In this document: piece by piece, positions 1 to 11,380 of the stretch
Layout of the letters: each line of letters opens with the position of its first letter
Numbering within the stretch: the first letter of the stretch is position 1
Assembly: GCF_964204865.1 (NCBI RefSeq)
Contig: NC_135259.1
Location: 5,218,974 to 5,282,973, forward strand
Length of the DNA stretch: 64,000 nucleotides
Source: Styela clava
Taxonomy: Eukaryota; Chordata; Ascidiacea; Stolidobranchia; Styelidae
Direction of reading: 5' to 3'
The notes under the pieces: model-generated
The model's database searches: none
Seen by the model: the letters and a program-made list of their open reading frames with translations, nothing else
Told to the model about the DNA's origin: nothing
Program-made: the position numbers and the translations under genes

Positions 1-412
1 TTTCTTATTTAAATGCACATAAAAAGATATAGGATAAAATTTTGATGACCCTGTGGATTCTCACAGTCACAACCTGTGATTGTGACCACACTAACGGTCA
101 ATTGCTCTGGTATATACAGACTAGTATGCAATCTATACAAAATGAGTCTTTAAATCACGCTTTCGTCGTCAATTAACGCCTTGTATGGCACACAAAATTG
201 TAACTCGAGAGTCCGAATTTAGGTATGGCTAAATAAGCTCTGAGGAATTTGTTCTACAAAACTCGTTAGAAACAATTTATAAATTTCATCGAAAATATGA
301 AATTATTTACATCTATTTTAAATAAATGGGATCAGTATTAACTTAATAGTAAACTAGCACATGAAGATCAAATTCAGTTCATGTTTTAGTTTAGTAATTT
401 ATCTACCTCAGA

Positions 413-1297
413 ATGTGGATTGAATTGTCTGATGGAAAAGAAAGCGATTGGGATACATCTTTTAAAATATGTCAAAGAGCGTTTCAAAATGATTCGTTCT
501 ATATGTATACTCATCCAGATGCGGAAATACGACGGAAATTTTTAGCAGTGTACTACAATGACACATATCTTGGACATTTGAAAGAGGGTTATGGATTGTT
601 ATCTTTACTTAAAGTGAAAGAAGGCAATGAAATAAAAATAATTGGTGCGATAGCTGGTTCATACATTTCAGGAAAAGAACTCAGCAAAGAAGACGATGAT
701 CGCTTGTCTCAGATCGATAAGGAAAGTTGGGAAAGGTATAAAAGGTAAGAACGTTTTTATTTTAAATTATACAATTTGAGGATTTTTTACAATTCTGCAG
801 ATTCTTACTCAAAATATTATGTTAGTTTCTTAGAATAGGATTTTACCTTCCCTAATTCAATAAATATTTCATTCAGGCACGCGGAATGGGAGGAACAATC
901 ATACGAAAACGAATTCGGAGAATTGGGTGAAAAATTAGGGGTTACTGTTATTTATGGAATTTTTCACGCTATTGATGACGGATATAGAGGAAAAGGAATA
1001 GGATCAAAATTTTTACTGAAAGCAATGCAAATGCAAAGTGATGAAGTAATGAGACGCGAAAAATTAGCAGGAATACCTAATTCAAAAATGCCTTTTTCCT
1101 ACGCTATTTCTGACCATCCAAAATCTAGAAATTTTTGTAAAAAGATCGGCATGATTGAATTGGCTCAAGTGAGATCTTACCAACCAGCTGATTTATGCAA
1201 AGAGCTTTCGTATATGTGGATTTTTGTTCTTCCATCTTTGCCTTTAAGTTATATCAATGCTGCCAAAAAAATTTTTGTTCTGCCAGCAAACCTGTGA
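413..1297 (+). CDS. GNAT-family N-acetyltransferase, type 1, copy A
   Basis: Two exons, 413-744 and 877-1297, joined by a 132-bp GT-AG intron in phase 2, give 250 codons plus TGA. The protein starts MWIELSDGKESDW. Exon 2 carries the acetyl-CoA binding motif A as DDGYRGKGIGSKFL (R148-G-K-G-I-G153), which defines the GNAT fold; a conserved N-terminal block (FKICQRAFQND, YTHPD, IRRKFL) is shared with every copy in the window. GNATs move an acetyl group from acetyl-CoA to an amine; the acceptor cannot be told from sequence. No signal peptide or membrane helix is seen, so a cytosolic enzyme is likely. The ATG is preceded by CTACCTCAG|A, which looks like a splice acceptor one base before the start, so a 5' leader is probably spliced on. 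It differs from copy B at four residues. Confidence 0.85.
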
Positions 1298-2240
1298 ATG
1301 TCTCGATAAATATTACAATGTCCTAATGGATTATTCAAAGCGTTGGGACAAAATAAGTGTCTGTGTGTGTGGTATGAAAATATATGGAGCTTTTAGCAAT
1401 TTGAGTCTTTTGCGCTAGACAATTCAAAACCGAATCTTGGTGAACTTCACAAAATCAAGTATAGTGAAAGGAAACGACGACAGTCGCTTGAAATAGCTCT
1501 GATTTGAGAATCAATGCCATAATCGCAGGATTTCATCTTAAATGTGTGTCTTTCATCTCTATATACACGACAGTTAATTAGAAAATATTCCATTGTCTCC
1601 TAAAAAAAAAAAAAAATGAGTAAAAAATGGCTTGTTGCTTAGTATGATACATCTTGGTAACTGCCGAACATTCCCATCAGTCAAATACAACAGAGAAAAA
1701 TGTTTTTAATACCTGGTCACACAAAATCAAGCCTTAAACGAAATCAATTTTTTGAGTTGACAAAAGCGCTGAATATATAATATTTTAAATTATACAACAA
1801 TTAGAAATATGCGAGAGAATTTCGATTGACATATAGAATACTATTTGAATTATATTTAACTTATTTTCTTAATTTGACACGCCACGGCATGTTGTGATGC
1901 ATAGCAGACAAACGGCGACTCGAACCAGGGCACATTAGCAGTGGTTTTTCATATTGAATTCAATCACGCCTGACTATTCCATATGTTAATAAAAGTCATT
2001 CAAATCATTTGATTTGAAACTTCATACATTACTTACGCAAACCACGAAGTTTTTTCGTCTTATACTACACAAGCTAACACAGGGGATCAAATAGTGTTGT
2101 CGGTGTTGGAATAATTTTAAAAATTCATTGGCATTTTCTGTTTTTGTTCAAACCTTGCGTAACGGAAATGCCTCATTTATCAATATCCAAACCTAAACCC
2201 AATAAAACGTTTTTTCCAGTCGCGTTCTGAAGTCGGTCTC
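1298..2240. other. Non-coding spacer between GNAT 1 and relic block, unit A
   Basis: No gene is seen. It holds a short TG run near 1360, an A-run at 1602-1615, and a tRNA-like B-box in reverse near 1915 that could belong to an old SINE. Unit B has the same sequence. Unit C has replaced most of it with other DNA that includes a GNAT exon scrap. Confidence 0.6.
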
Positions 2241-2600
2241 TAAACAATTGTACGCGTTGCTACATTTTTTGCACAAGAATATACTGTATCGAGTACTGAT
2301 ATTTACTTGTTTTTACTACTGATCAGTTACTACTAACGGAGATATTAGGAATGACATCGTCAAAAAATACGAAGAGGTAAAGTAAGTAATTATTTGTGTA
2401 GCATTGTCGAAAATATTTATTCAGCATTTTTGTAAGCATGGGATAAACCAATCTTGTCTTAATTATACATCGAAAAGTGTGACATACGCATTGTTATATC
2501 CCAAACGCGGCCTCATCATCTGTGGCCTGTTTCGCATTTGGCATCTGCTGGAGGTTAAATCAAAAACGCATTTGGTGTTGTCTAATCATAAAAATGTTTT
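2240..2600 (+). mobile_element. Dispersed repeat R1, unit A copy
   Basis: The block is found in units A, B (11381-11741) and C (about 19780-20130). A clearly older copy lies in reverse orientation inside the unit C insertion (22445-22770). Shared words include GAATATACTG, TTTACTACTGATC, TAATTATTTGTGTAGCAT and GGGATAAACCAATCTTGTCT. It contains a short ATG frame ending in a donor-like AAGAG|GTAAAG, and the inverted copy has GAGAG|GTAAGT at the matching place, as if derived from the first exon of a mobile gene. The family was not identified. Being present twice in opposite orientations with strong divergence supports a transposon origin. Confidence 0.5.
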
Positions 2601-2637
2601 GACATAGAAAAATGAAAATCGAATGCGATATCTATTA

Positions 2638-3449
2638 GCTCAGGTTGGCTTATGCATGATAACTAAATATTAATGTTATGACCTGACATTATAAATCCCG
2701 CCTAAACAGTATTACAAAAAAAGATGTCTCTATGTCAGAAAATTTAGTAATTACCCTTCTCACATTTGGTAATAAATCAACCTGCAGTGATTTGTAAACT
2801 GTAAACATGAGTTTGAAAAAAAGCTGACCAATTCAAACAGATTTTTAACTGGATATAGGAGAGTAGAGGGTTGATGGTAATTGAACTGAGAATTAGCATT
2901 CACATACTTTTGATGTCTTCTTCAACCTTCTTCGTCGATATCAGCAAAACGACTTTCTCCATCAAAACTTCATCTTCCTCCATTGAGCATGCTGTCGCTC
3001 CAACTATTTTGATTTTGTCAGCTTTCCTCGTTTTAATGAGTGGGCTCAGGTTGGCTTATGCATGATAACTAAATATTAATGTTATGACCTGACATTATAA
3101 ATCCCGCCTAAACAGTATTACAAAAAAAGATGTCTCTATGTCAGAAAATTTAGTAATTACCCTCCTCACATTTGGTAATAAATCAACCTGCAGTGATTTG
3201 TAAACTGTAAACATGAGTTTGAAAAAAAGCTGACCAATTCAAACAGATTTTTAACTGGATATAGGAGAGTAGAGGGTTGATGGTAATTGAACTGAGAATT
3301 AGCATTCACATACTTTTGATGTCTTCTTCAACCTTCTTCGTCGATATCAGCAAAACGACTTTCTCCATCAAAACTTCATCTTCCTCCATTGAGCATGCTG
3401 TCGCTCCAACTATTTTGATTTTGTCAGCTTTCCTCGTTTTAATGAGTGC
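2638..3449. repeat. 406-bp direct tandem duplication, unit A only
   Basis: The block beginning GCTCAGGTTGGCTTATGC at 2638 starts again at 3044 with a period of 406 bp; I saw only one or two base differences between copies. Units B and C have it once. The duplicated piece includes the 3' part of the antisense GNAT exon relic. The junction reads ATGAGTG-GGCTCAGG. Confidence 0.9.
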
Positions 3450-3638
3450 TAGAAATCCGCGGCCTTATTTAAATATTGCTGGATATAGATATTCATAACA
3501 CACAGCAAGAAATTTTTGTCTAATATTTGGATCAGGATGTGTTTAAATGTATAAAGGGTCATTATGAAAAGCTCGTTAGCATGTTTGAAAACTCGCCAAC
3601 CAGTCCCGTTCATTTCCTTCAAATAATTCAATTCACAT
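3313..3638 (-). pseudogene. GNAT exon 1 relic, antisense, unit A
   Basis: Read on the minus strand from 3638 the sequence keeps the GNAT exon 1 plan: a CAG acceptor, ATG, then recognisable IEL, NERDWLASF, RAFHNDPLYI, THPDPNIR, KFLAV, YEYLYPAIFK and KIKIVGATACSMEEDE. It is broken by stops at codon 2, in the CQR block, before THPD and after AIFK, then by a frameshift and a further stop in the final RFADIDEEG-RRHQK block. No exon 2 remnant follows. The 3' part is repeated at about 2907-3043 by the 406-bp duplication. It is a third GNAT type, inverted relative to the live genes and present at the same place in all three units. Confidence 0.85.
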
Positions 3639-3769
3639 GCTGAAAAAAATAAAATAGCAATGCTTAAATATATACCGTGAAGGCCAAGTCGAAATATTTT
3701 ACCCACAATAGCTCCAAAATCATATCCTGGACAAAGCTAGGATTGCGGAATAGCCACTGTAATTTACCA

Positions 3770-3900
3770 GTACCGGTACCGGTACCGGTACCACCCGGAC
3801 TGTACCAGCTTTGGTCTGAGACCGATAATGATTCATGCTTCTAGTACCACCCGGACTGTACCAGCTTTGGTCTGAGACCGATAATGATTCATGCTTCTAG
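3770..3900. repeat. ACCGGT-type microsatellite plus 56-bp tandem duplication
   Basis: A self-complementary run of GTACCG repeats spans 3770-3792. It is followed by a 56-bp block (3789-3844, starting TACCACCCGGACTG) that is repeated directly at 3845-3900. Unit B has the microsatellite (12505-12527) but the 56-bp block once only; unit C has a short version near 21819. Confidence 0.85.
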
Positions 3901-4752
3901 TCTCGATGTGAATCAAATGATTGAATAATCCACAAGTGTAATATCAAGTCTTTCACCGTACCGTATCATACCGTACTCCTTTTCCAAAAACTTTCAGACA
4001 TTTGCTGAGCACGAAATCCGCTGCTTGCGTTTATGGAATCGCTGCACGGTGCGCAATTTTTAATTTTCATGGCGTCATCACACAAAACTTCGTAGGGAAA
4101 AACGGATCTCATAGAGCCCAAAGGAATTTCAAAAATTAATTAAAGAAATAGCATTCTAGCGACAACAACAATCTTCAGCCACTAACAATTTCAAAGCTAT
4201 TTGTACAGTACTTGAAAAGAAAAGCAATGTTTTCACAAACAAGAAGAAAAGAAGAAGAAGAATACCAAATATACCAACAGCAACAACAAAAATTCGACAT
4301 AACAATCTATAGGTCCGATTTGTATCCAAGTGTCTAACAAACATGTCGCAAAAATATACTTTTATATTAAAGTGAAGAAATGAAAAAGCATGTTTTCTCG
4401 GATAACGAATCCATTTTGCATTGTCACCTCGGGATATAATATTGTGAAAATTGTGATTTCAATTGCATTATGAGTTATATGCAACGGCAATCGTTCAGAA
4501 ATCGTTAACATATCGTAAATCTTCTCGTCATGTTTACTTTACTCGTAGTTTTCGTATTCGTGCAATTCCAAATAAAAATTAAATCGCAATGCCCAATTAC
4601 GCTTGAATCAGCGAGTTATTTTAGAGGTTTTGGTCTTCGTTTATAATGCTTAGGCGTCTATTGCACGTATAAAATTATTATTCTTTTTGGTTGTGCCTTC
4701 GTATTCCTATTATTCGTGTTCGAACAATCAAAATTATTTTATTTAATTCAGA

Positions 4753-5682
4753 ATGTGGATTGAATTATCAGAACGCAAGGAAAGTGATTGGAGAAAATGT
4801 TTTAAAATATGTCAGAGAGCATTTCAAAATGATCCTTTCTACACTTACACACACCCGGATCCAGAAATTCGGCGAGAATTTTTGAAAGTCTATTTTGACT
4901 ATTTATATCCAGCTATTTTTCAAGATGGCAAAGGTATATTAGTTGTAATAAAAGCTGAAGACGAGGAAGGAATCAAAATAATTGGTGGAATGTCAGTTAC
5001 AATGTATCAGGATGAGGAATTAGAAAATGATCACACAGCTTTACTAGCAGTTGATAGAAACGGTTGGATGAAACATTCAAGGTAATACTTACTACTTATT
5101 TGATAAAACTTTACATTTAATGTGTTCAATGTTTTCAGTGCTCCAGTGCTCAATTTCGGCCAAAGGTGTTTGATATAGTACTTGTTCATCCCTCACATCA
5201 CTGTCTGGAATACCATAGAACAATTGTATTATTACCTATGATCCATTTGTTATATTTATAGACGTGATGACTGGGAATATAAAACCTATTACTATAAATT
5301 ACAAGAATTGGCAGACAAATTAGGTACAAACCTTATGCCTGGCGTGTTTCAAATAGTGGATGATGGCTACAGAGGAAAAGGAATTGGATCAAAATTCGTC
5401 ATGCAAGCGGTGCAGATGATGAGTGACGAAGTCGTAAAAAGAAAGCGTCTCGCTGGAATAGCAAACCCAAAACCTCCCCTGGCTCATTGCATCTGTGATC
5501 ATGAAAGGTCTAGGAATTTCACGAAGAAAAGTGGATTCATAGAAGTGGCTCAATTACGTACAAATAACGTTGGAGTTCTAGGCAAAGATACATCCCATAT
5601 ATGGATATTTTTACTTCCACCTGAGGATCCGAGTTGGATTTATGAAGCCAGAAAAATGTTTGCTCATTCATCGAATCTGTAA
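4753..5682 (+). CDS. GNAT-family N-acetyltransferase, type 2, copy A
   Basis: Two exons, 4753-5081 and 5262-5682, with a 180-bp phase-2 intron at the same place as in type 1, give 249 codons plus TAA. The protein begins MWIELSERKESDW and has the motif A block DDGYRGKGIGSKFV in exon 2, then HERSRNFTKKSGFIEVAQ, a typical C-terminal GNAT strand-helix. It is clearly paralogous to type 1; exon 2 is 421 nt in both. The ATG follows TTTAATTCAG|A, again acceptor-like. The coding sequence and intron look identical to copy B (13501-14430). The role is acetyl-CoA-dependent N-acetylation with unknown acceptor; no targeting signal is seen. Confidence 0.85.
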
Positions 5683-7262
5683 ACATTTCTTTTTGTGCTC
5701 CATACTTATCAGGCACATATAAGCATTGCGGAACTTATGTGAACTAACTCGAATTAAATAGTTTCTCAGCTGCCAATGTTTGACGGAATAATAGTCTGGA
5801 GGAAATTACTAACAGTCATGAGTTATACCCTTTATAAAAACCATGATTTTTTTGCAGAATAGATTACTGCCTTTTATTAAATTCTTGTGCTAATACTAAA
5901 AAACATTATCAGATTATTTTTTATGTCTTATGTCTTGATTGTCTTTGCAATATATATGATTTTGTGCAATATATTATATTCCATTTTCTTCGGATTTTTT
6001 GTATATAAATGAAATGACATATATTATATAAATATATATAACTATTTCTCGGAATAATGATTTTCTTTTATAGATACCAGTTACATTCCACTAAAAATAT
6101 TATGTTAGAAGTATTTTGGAATACTACTTCTCTTTATGATATTAGTCCTGTAACTGATTGCGTTTAGCAAACCGCATTAGTAAAGTATCGCGTTAATCGG
6201 TAGTTTTTACAAACCGCTTTTCTAGTAGAAAGTTATCTATGAATCATGCTGTTTTAGTATTTTCTTGACGCGTTGCGATAAAAAAGGTTACTCTGGTGTC
6301 AGTCGTATCGAGAGCAAGATTGTTTGTAAAATACATACGATAAATTCAATCGTATTTGATAGAAACATTCTTGATAAAAGATATATAACAGTTTACTTCT
6401 GTGAGAAAACTCATTTAAAAAATATCTATGACTTTAGTTTTATTATACACCTGTGCAAAACCAATGGATAACAATAAAATTTGATGCATGAAGAACATCT
6501 TTCGAATGGCAACTGATTGATACAAACAAAAAACTATATAAAAATGAAGACGAGAACAGAAGCATTTTATGTATTACATAACATATCCGGGGACTACTCA
6601 TTGCCAATTGAATTGAATAAATTTCACGCAAAATAAACGACGCACTGATTTTCTTAAACACAAACACAAAGAAGCCCAAGTTATTTTGCCATTAGTTAGG
6701 CTTAGTCAAACATAAATGCATGATTGCACTTTTGTTTTTCGTTGCTTGCCCACCTACCAGATTTGTATGTTGAAATTTACAAAGTATATGAATATATATC
6801 TGAGAAACAACTGATGAGCAAACATGCATACGATGGACACGAAACGAAACTTCTCAACAATGTGCTTTAGCTTGCATAAAACGAGATTTCAAGAACGTTT
6901 CAATAAAGAAGGCTACGGAATAGCACAAAATTGTTCTTATACTCGAATGACTTTATTATTCACTTACAAATATCTACTCTGATCAAGTTTGATGGAACGT
7001 TTAGTACTGTTTGTTCTTGACTACCCAAATCTGTGCGAGAAGTTTTCAGAAGAGTCAACCCTCAAAAATGGGCTCAAAGATGGCAATCCAAGCTGGTCTT
7101 ATTGAAAGGAGTCCACAACTAGGTTCCATGACACTGAGTAGGTTTTAAATCGCTGGTTAGTATTTTCTGGTTTCTGGAATAATTTCTTGTGAACCAATCA
7201 CATTCAGAGGTCAACTAATATTTAACAATGATGCACGTAAAAATGCTTCAATTTCCAGTTAC
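5683..7262. other. Non-coding spacer, unit A
   Basis: AT-rich 3' flank of GNAT type 2 up to the antisense receptor exon. It has TATA-like low-complexity runs near 5990-6050. The short frames here are not conserved as proteins between units, with different stops and lengths at 6443-6679, 15197-15433 and 26169-26405. No gene is called. Confidence 0.6.
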
Positions 7263-7606
7263 TCAAAGGACGGATCCAGCCGGAGTAGCTTGGTCTTCTG
7301 CTACCGTTATCTTGTCGTGCATTTCAATTTTAGTAAAATGTGTTGATTTGGAAGAACATCTTGACGTTCTCTGTGAAGAACATTGACTATCTTTTGTTCT
7401 CCGAATCTTTTTGTAAACCGCGTCAACCATGTCCGAATATAGAATAGGATTAAGAGCGCTGTTTATGGGCAAAAGAACGATTGCTGCCACAGCGTATGCT
7501 GTATCTTGAATATTCACTCCAGCCAGCTTGCAGAAGGACATTATGCAAATTGGGACCCAACAACAGAAATCAGTGATGATGAGACGAAGTATTTTTTTTT
7601 GCATTG
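7263..7606 (-). pseudogene. Orphan copy of receptor last exon (TM6-TM7, tail), unit A
   Basis: A 344-nt exon on the minus strand with a good acceptor (TTATTTTTCAG before CAATGC), open to a TGA at 7263-7265. It encodes TM6 with DFCCWVPICIMSFCK, TM7 with LLPINSALNPILYS and a Ser/Thr-rich tail, the same as exon 18 of the LDLa-LGR receptor at 26,989. No exons for TM1-TM5 lie between it and unit B, so alone it cannot make a receptor. The frame is fully open (differences from exon 18 include R for Q in IQRTK, C for G in SRG, T for S in QASP). It could be a relic, or a distant alternative last exon of the receptor transcript. Confidence 0.8.
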
Positions 7607-7719
7607 CTGAAAAATAAAACAAATTTATATAAAAAATTGATAATAATAATAATTCCAATAAGGAAAATCAACCCAGAAACAAATGAAATTAAGGTGTGGG
7701 TGGTTATTGCCAAGGCTGT

Positions 7720-8050
7720 AGATTCGGAGAAAGTTTACATCCAACTCCGGACTATGGGTTGTTACATTTTTCCTATTCCTACTCCAGCTCTGAACTTCGG
7801 GAAAATTAAATCGAAAAGCAAAAACTATGGCGTATGCAGGCCTTCTCTAATAGACTGTTGGGAACGCATCATAAATTTCATGCTTTTTGCGGATTGTTTT
7901 TGTTACCAATGCCAGTCTGAAATTCTTAATTCGGTGAATTCAGAATAATGAGTTAGAAAACAACGATCCCAGTTCCGACTCCGAATCCAATGGAAAAATG
8001 CCAAACTTTCAGCCCCGTCTCGACTCCATAGCTCAGCTTGCTAGAAACAC
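7720..8050 (+). repeat. Dispersed TCCGACTCC-rich repeat R2, unit A copy
   Basis: A block rich in words such as ACTCCGACTCC, TCCAACTCC and CGTCTCGACTCC. It recurs in B (about 16480-16800), in C (27460-27770) and, diverged but in the same order, at 52430-52770 outside the triplication. The last copy aligns through ATTCCTACT, AAAACTATGGCGTATGCA and its counterpart, and GGAACGC. The long frame that runs through it (7604-7948) is therefore repeat sequence, not a gene. Confidence 0.65.
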
Positions 8051-8090
8051 CTAGCCTTGAGCTCATTAGAACGTATGGAAGATATATATA

Positions 8091-9147
8091 TAGAAGTCAC
8101 AGCTGCGCTGTGTTAAGTTAGCAAAGTAGGTGTTTGAGGCTCTTTTATGTCTTCAGATAGCCGTAGTATTTCGTAGTAGTGCTTTTATTTTACCGCAAGT
8201 CGGCGCAAAGGCGAGTTACGATGAACACAATTAAATTAATATGGCAAGACATTTTAAATGCGCGTATTGTCCATGGATTGAGTATCTTAGGCAACAGAAA
8301 AAATTATTATCCGTTGGAAAAGTAGGCTGCTTAGGTCGGCATTATTGCGGCGCGATAGAGTGATACAGATTCGAAAAAGCGAATAATTTGCCTTTGGCCG
8401 GATTTTTACTTGGTAATGTTTGAATGTTGGGTTTGTTAATGGAACAGTTTAGTGATTAAAAAATTACACTATCGTTTTTTGTTTTTATAACAGTTCTCAA
8501 ACCCGGTATTTAATGCCTATGTCATATATTTAATGTCAAAGGAATGTCATTGTCAAGAAAGCAGAAATTTCAGAACTCTTTGAAATTAGGCCCATGAAAT
8601 CAATGAATTTATTTCAGATTTGATAATATAAATTTAAAATATTCAACAAGTATACAAAGTGTTTTTATGTTGCCAATGCAGAAAATTTGTTTAAGGGATT
8701 TTTTGAAAAAATATCTGAAATATCTTGGTTGAACATTGATTCCAAACATATCAAATCTCCATTTTCTATGTCCCCCCCCCCCGTTTTTTAAATGATACTG
8801 TTGAATCTTTCCTTAATTTTAAGGACATACTTCGATTAATTTAACAGAATTCCCCATTGTGCGTCAGGGTCTGTCCGAATGTGCCCCACTCGTGGGATAC
8901 AGTGGGAGACAAACGTTTTTTTTTTTCAAAGCATTTTGGCGGTGAGATGTATGTCGCGAGGGAATTTCTTAGTCGCTGAATAAAAACCACATTTACTCCT
9001 CTCCGCATTTGCCCCGCAAAATGAAATGAAGTTACAGAATATAGAACTCAAAATATGCAGAAGAAAAAAAAGTGTCTCAACCTTCCACACTTTCCCCTAC
9101 TCAGTTTCTAGCTACCGGAATATTCAATTATTTTCTTAATGAGGAAG
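8091..9147. other. Inter-unit spacer
   Basis: No gene is supported. It holds a C10 run at 8773-8782, a T-run near 8920, and a 34-codon ATG frame at 8221 that is also open in the next copy (one N/Y difference) but has no recognisable product. It is shared with 16,847-17,947. Confidence 0.5.
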
Positions 9148-9560
9148 ATTTTTTATTTAAATGCACATAAAAAGATGTAGGATAACATTTTGATGACCCT
9201 GTGGATTCTCACAGTCACAACCTGTGATTGTGACCACACTAACGGTCAATTGCTCTGGTATATACAGACTAGTATGCAATCTATACAAAATGAGTCTTTA
9301 AACCACGCTTTCGTCGTCAATTAACGCCTTGTATGGCACACAAAATTGTAACTCGAGAGTCCGAATTTAGGTATGGCTAAATAAGCTCTGAGGAATTTGT
9401 TCTACGAAACTCGTTAGAAACAATTTATAAATCTCATCGAAAATATGAAATTATTTACATCTATTTTAAATAAATGGGATCAGTATTAAATTAATAGTAT
9501 ACTAGCACATGAAGATCAAATACAGTTCATGTTTTAGTTTAGTAATTCATCTACCTCAGA

Positions 9561-10441
9561 ATGTGGATTGAATTGTCTGATGGAAAAGAAAACGATTGGG
9601 ATACATCTTTTAAAATATGTCAAAGAGCTTTTCAAAATGATTCGTTCTATATGTATACTCATCCAGATGCGGAAATACGACGGAAATTTTTAGCGGTGTA
9701 CTACAATGACACATATCTTGGACATTTGAAAGAGGGTTATGGATTGTTATCTTTACTTAAAGTGAAAGAAGGCAATGAAATAAAAATAATTGGTGCGATA
9801 GCTGGTTCATACATTACAGGAAAAGAACTCAGCAAAGAAGACGATGATCGCTTGTCTCAGATCGATAAGGAAAGTTGGGAAAGGTATAAAAGGTAAGAAC
9901 GTTTTTATTTTAAATTATACAATTTGAGGTTTACAATTTTGCAGATTCTTACTCAAAATATTATGTTAGTTTCTTAGAATAAGATTTTACCTTCCCTAAT
10001 TCAATAAATATTTCATTCAGGCACGCGGAATGGGAGGAACAATCATACGAAAACGAATTTGGAGAATTGGGTGAAAAATTAGGGGTTACTGTTATTTATG
10101 GAATTTTTCACGCTATTGATGACGGATATAGAGGAAAAGGAATAGGATCAAAATTTTTACTGAAAGCAATGCAAATGCAAAGTGATGAAGTAATGAGACG
10201 CGAAAAATTAGCAGGAATACCTAATACAAAAATGCCTTTTTCCTACGCTATTTCTGACCATCCAAAATCTAGAAACTTTTGTAAAAAGATCGGCATGATT
10301 GAATTGGCTCAAGTGAGATCGTACCAACCAGCTGATTTATGCAAAGAGCTTTCGTATATGTGGATTTTTGTTCTTCCATCTTTGCCTTCAAGTTATATCA
10401 ATGCTGCCAAAAAAATTTTTGTTCTGCCAGCAAACCTGTGA
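9561..10441 (+). CDS. GNAT-family N-acetyltransferase, type 1, copy B
   Basis: Exons 9561-9892 and 10021-10441 with a 128-bp phase-2 intron give 250 codons plus TGA. It is the same protein as copy A except N for S in KENDW, T for S in SYITGKE, T for S in IPNTKM and S for L in LPSSY. Motif A (DDGYRGKGIGSKFL) and the N-terminal FKICQRAFQND block are intact. The acceptor-like ACCTCAG|A lies directly before ATG. It is an intact gene, predicted to be an acetyl-CoA-dependent N-acetyltransferase of unknown substrate. Differences between A and B are few and include both silent and replacement changes, as expected for a recent duplicate. Confidence 0.85.
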
Positions 10442-11380
10442 ATGTCTCGATAAATAATACAATGTCCTAATGGATTATTCAAAGCGTTGGGACAAAATAA
10501 GTGTGTGTGTGTGTGGTATGAAAATATATGGAGCTTTTAGCAATTTGAGTCTTTTGCGCTAGACAATTCAAAACCGAATCTTGGTGAACTTCACAAAATC
10601 AAGTATAGTGAAAGGAAACGACGACAGTCGCTTGAAATAGCTCTGATTTGAGAATCAATGCCATAATCGCAGGATTTCATCTTAAATGTGTGTCTTTCAT
10701 CTCTATATACACGACAGTTCATTAGAAAATATTCCATTGTCTCGAAAAAAAAAAAAATGAGTAAAACATGGCTTGTTGCTTAGTATGATACATCTTGGTA
10801 ACTGCCGAACATCCCCATCAGTTAAATACAATAGAGAAAAATGTTTTTAATACCTGGTCACACAAAATCAAGCCTTAAACGAAATCAATTTTTTGAGTTG
10901 ACAAAAGCGCTGATTATATAATATTTTAAATTATACAACAATTAGAAGTATGCGAGAGAATTTCGATTGACATATAGAATACTATTTGAATTATATTTGA
11001 TTTATTTTCTTAATTTGACACGCCACGACATGTTGTGATGCATGGCAGACAAACGGCGACTCGAACCAGGGCACATTAGCAGTGGTTTTTCATATTGAAT
11101 TCAATCACGCCTGACTATTCCATATGTTAATAAAAGTCATTCAAATCATTTGATTTGAAACTTCATACATTACTTACGCAAACCACGAAGTTTTTTCGTC
11201 TTATACTACACAAGCTAACACAGGGGATCAAATAGTGTTGTCGGTGTTGGAATAACTTTAAAAATTCATTGGCATTTTCTGTTTTTGTTCAAACCTTGCG
11301 TAACGGAAATGCCTCATTTATCAATATCCAAACCTAAACCCAATAAAACGTTTTTTCCAGTCGCGTTCTGAAGTCGGTCT

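Larger units (their letters stand above)
1..8090 (+). repeat. Segmental duplication unit A (left end cut by window)
   Basis: The first of three direct copies of a multi-gene segment. Window position 5 matches position 9153 (offset 9148) and the match continues with few differences to about 8090, where the sequence passes an AGATATATAT stretch into the spacer that begins the next unit. It holds GNAT type 1, an antisense GNAT exon relic, GNAT type 2 and an antisense copy of the receptor's last exon. Private changes against B are a 406-bp tandem duplication near 2.6-3.4 kb, a 56-bp tandem duplication near 3.8 kb, and loss of about 60 bp near 4517. The true left end lies outside the window. Confidence 0.9.

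Noticed and set aside
1890-1980. Possible tRNA or tRNA-derived SINE (reverse CTGGTTCGAGTCG near 1915; also in unit B)
   Set aside because: Only a B-box-like word is present; no cloverleaf stems or convincing A-box could be drawn.
2871-3498. Open frames that look like membrane peptides (2871-3065 and 3277-3498 plus, again 12012-12233)
   Set aside because: They are the wrong strand of the antisense GNAT exon 1 relic, and their repetition comes from the 406-bp duplication.
3449-3706. Minus-strand frame of 85 codons with a hydrophobic start (also 12145-12492 and 21280-21681)
   Set aside because: It reads the GNAT relic partly out of frame; the true frame has stops and is listed as pseudogene.
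6443-6679. 78-codon minus-strand frame seen in all three units
   Set aside because: Conservation is what the recent duplication alone gives; there is no domain, and no splice partner.
7604-7948. 114-codon plus-strand frame, also in units B and C
   Set aside because: It starts in the intron next to the receptor exon and runs through repeat R2, whose diverged copy at 52430-52770 is not open.
8221-8325. 34-codon ATG frame in the inter-unit spacer, open in two copies
   Set aside because: Too short, with no family match; the copies are too similar for conservation to mean anything.
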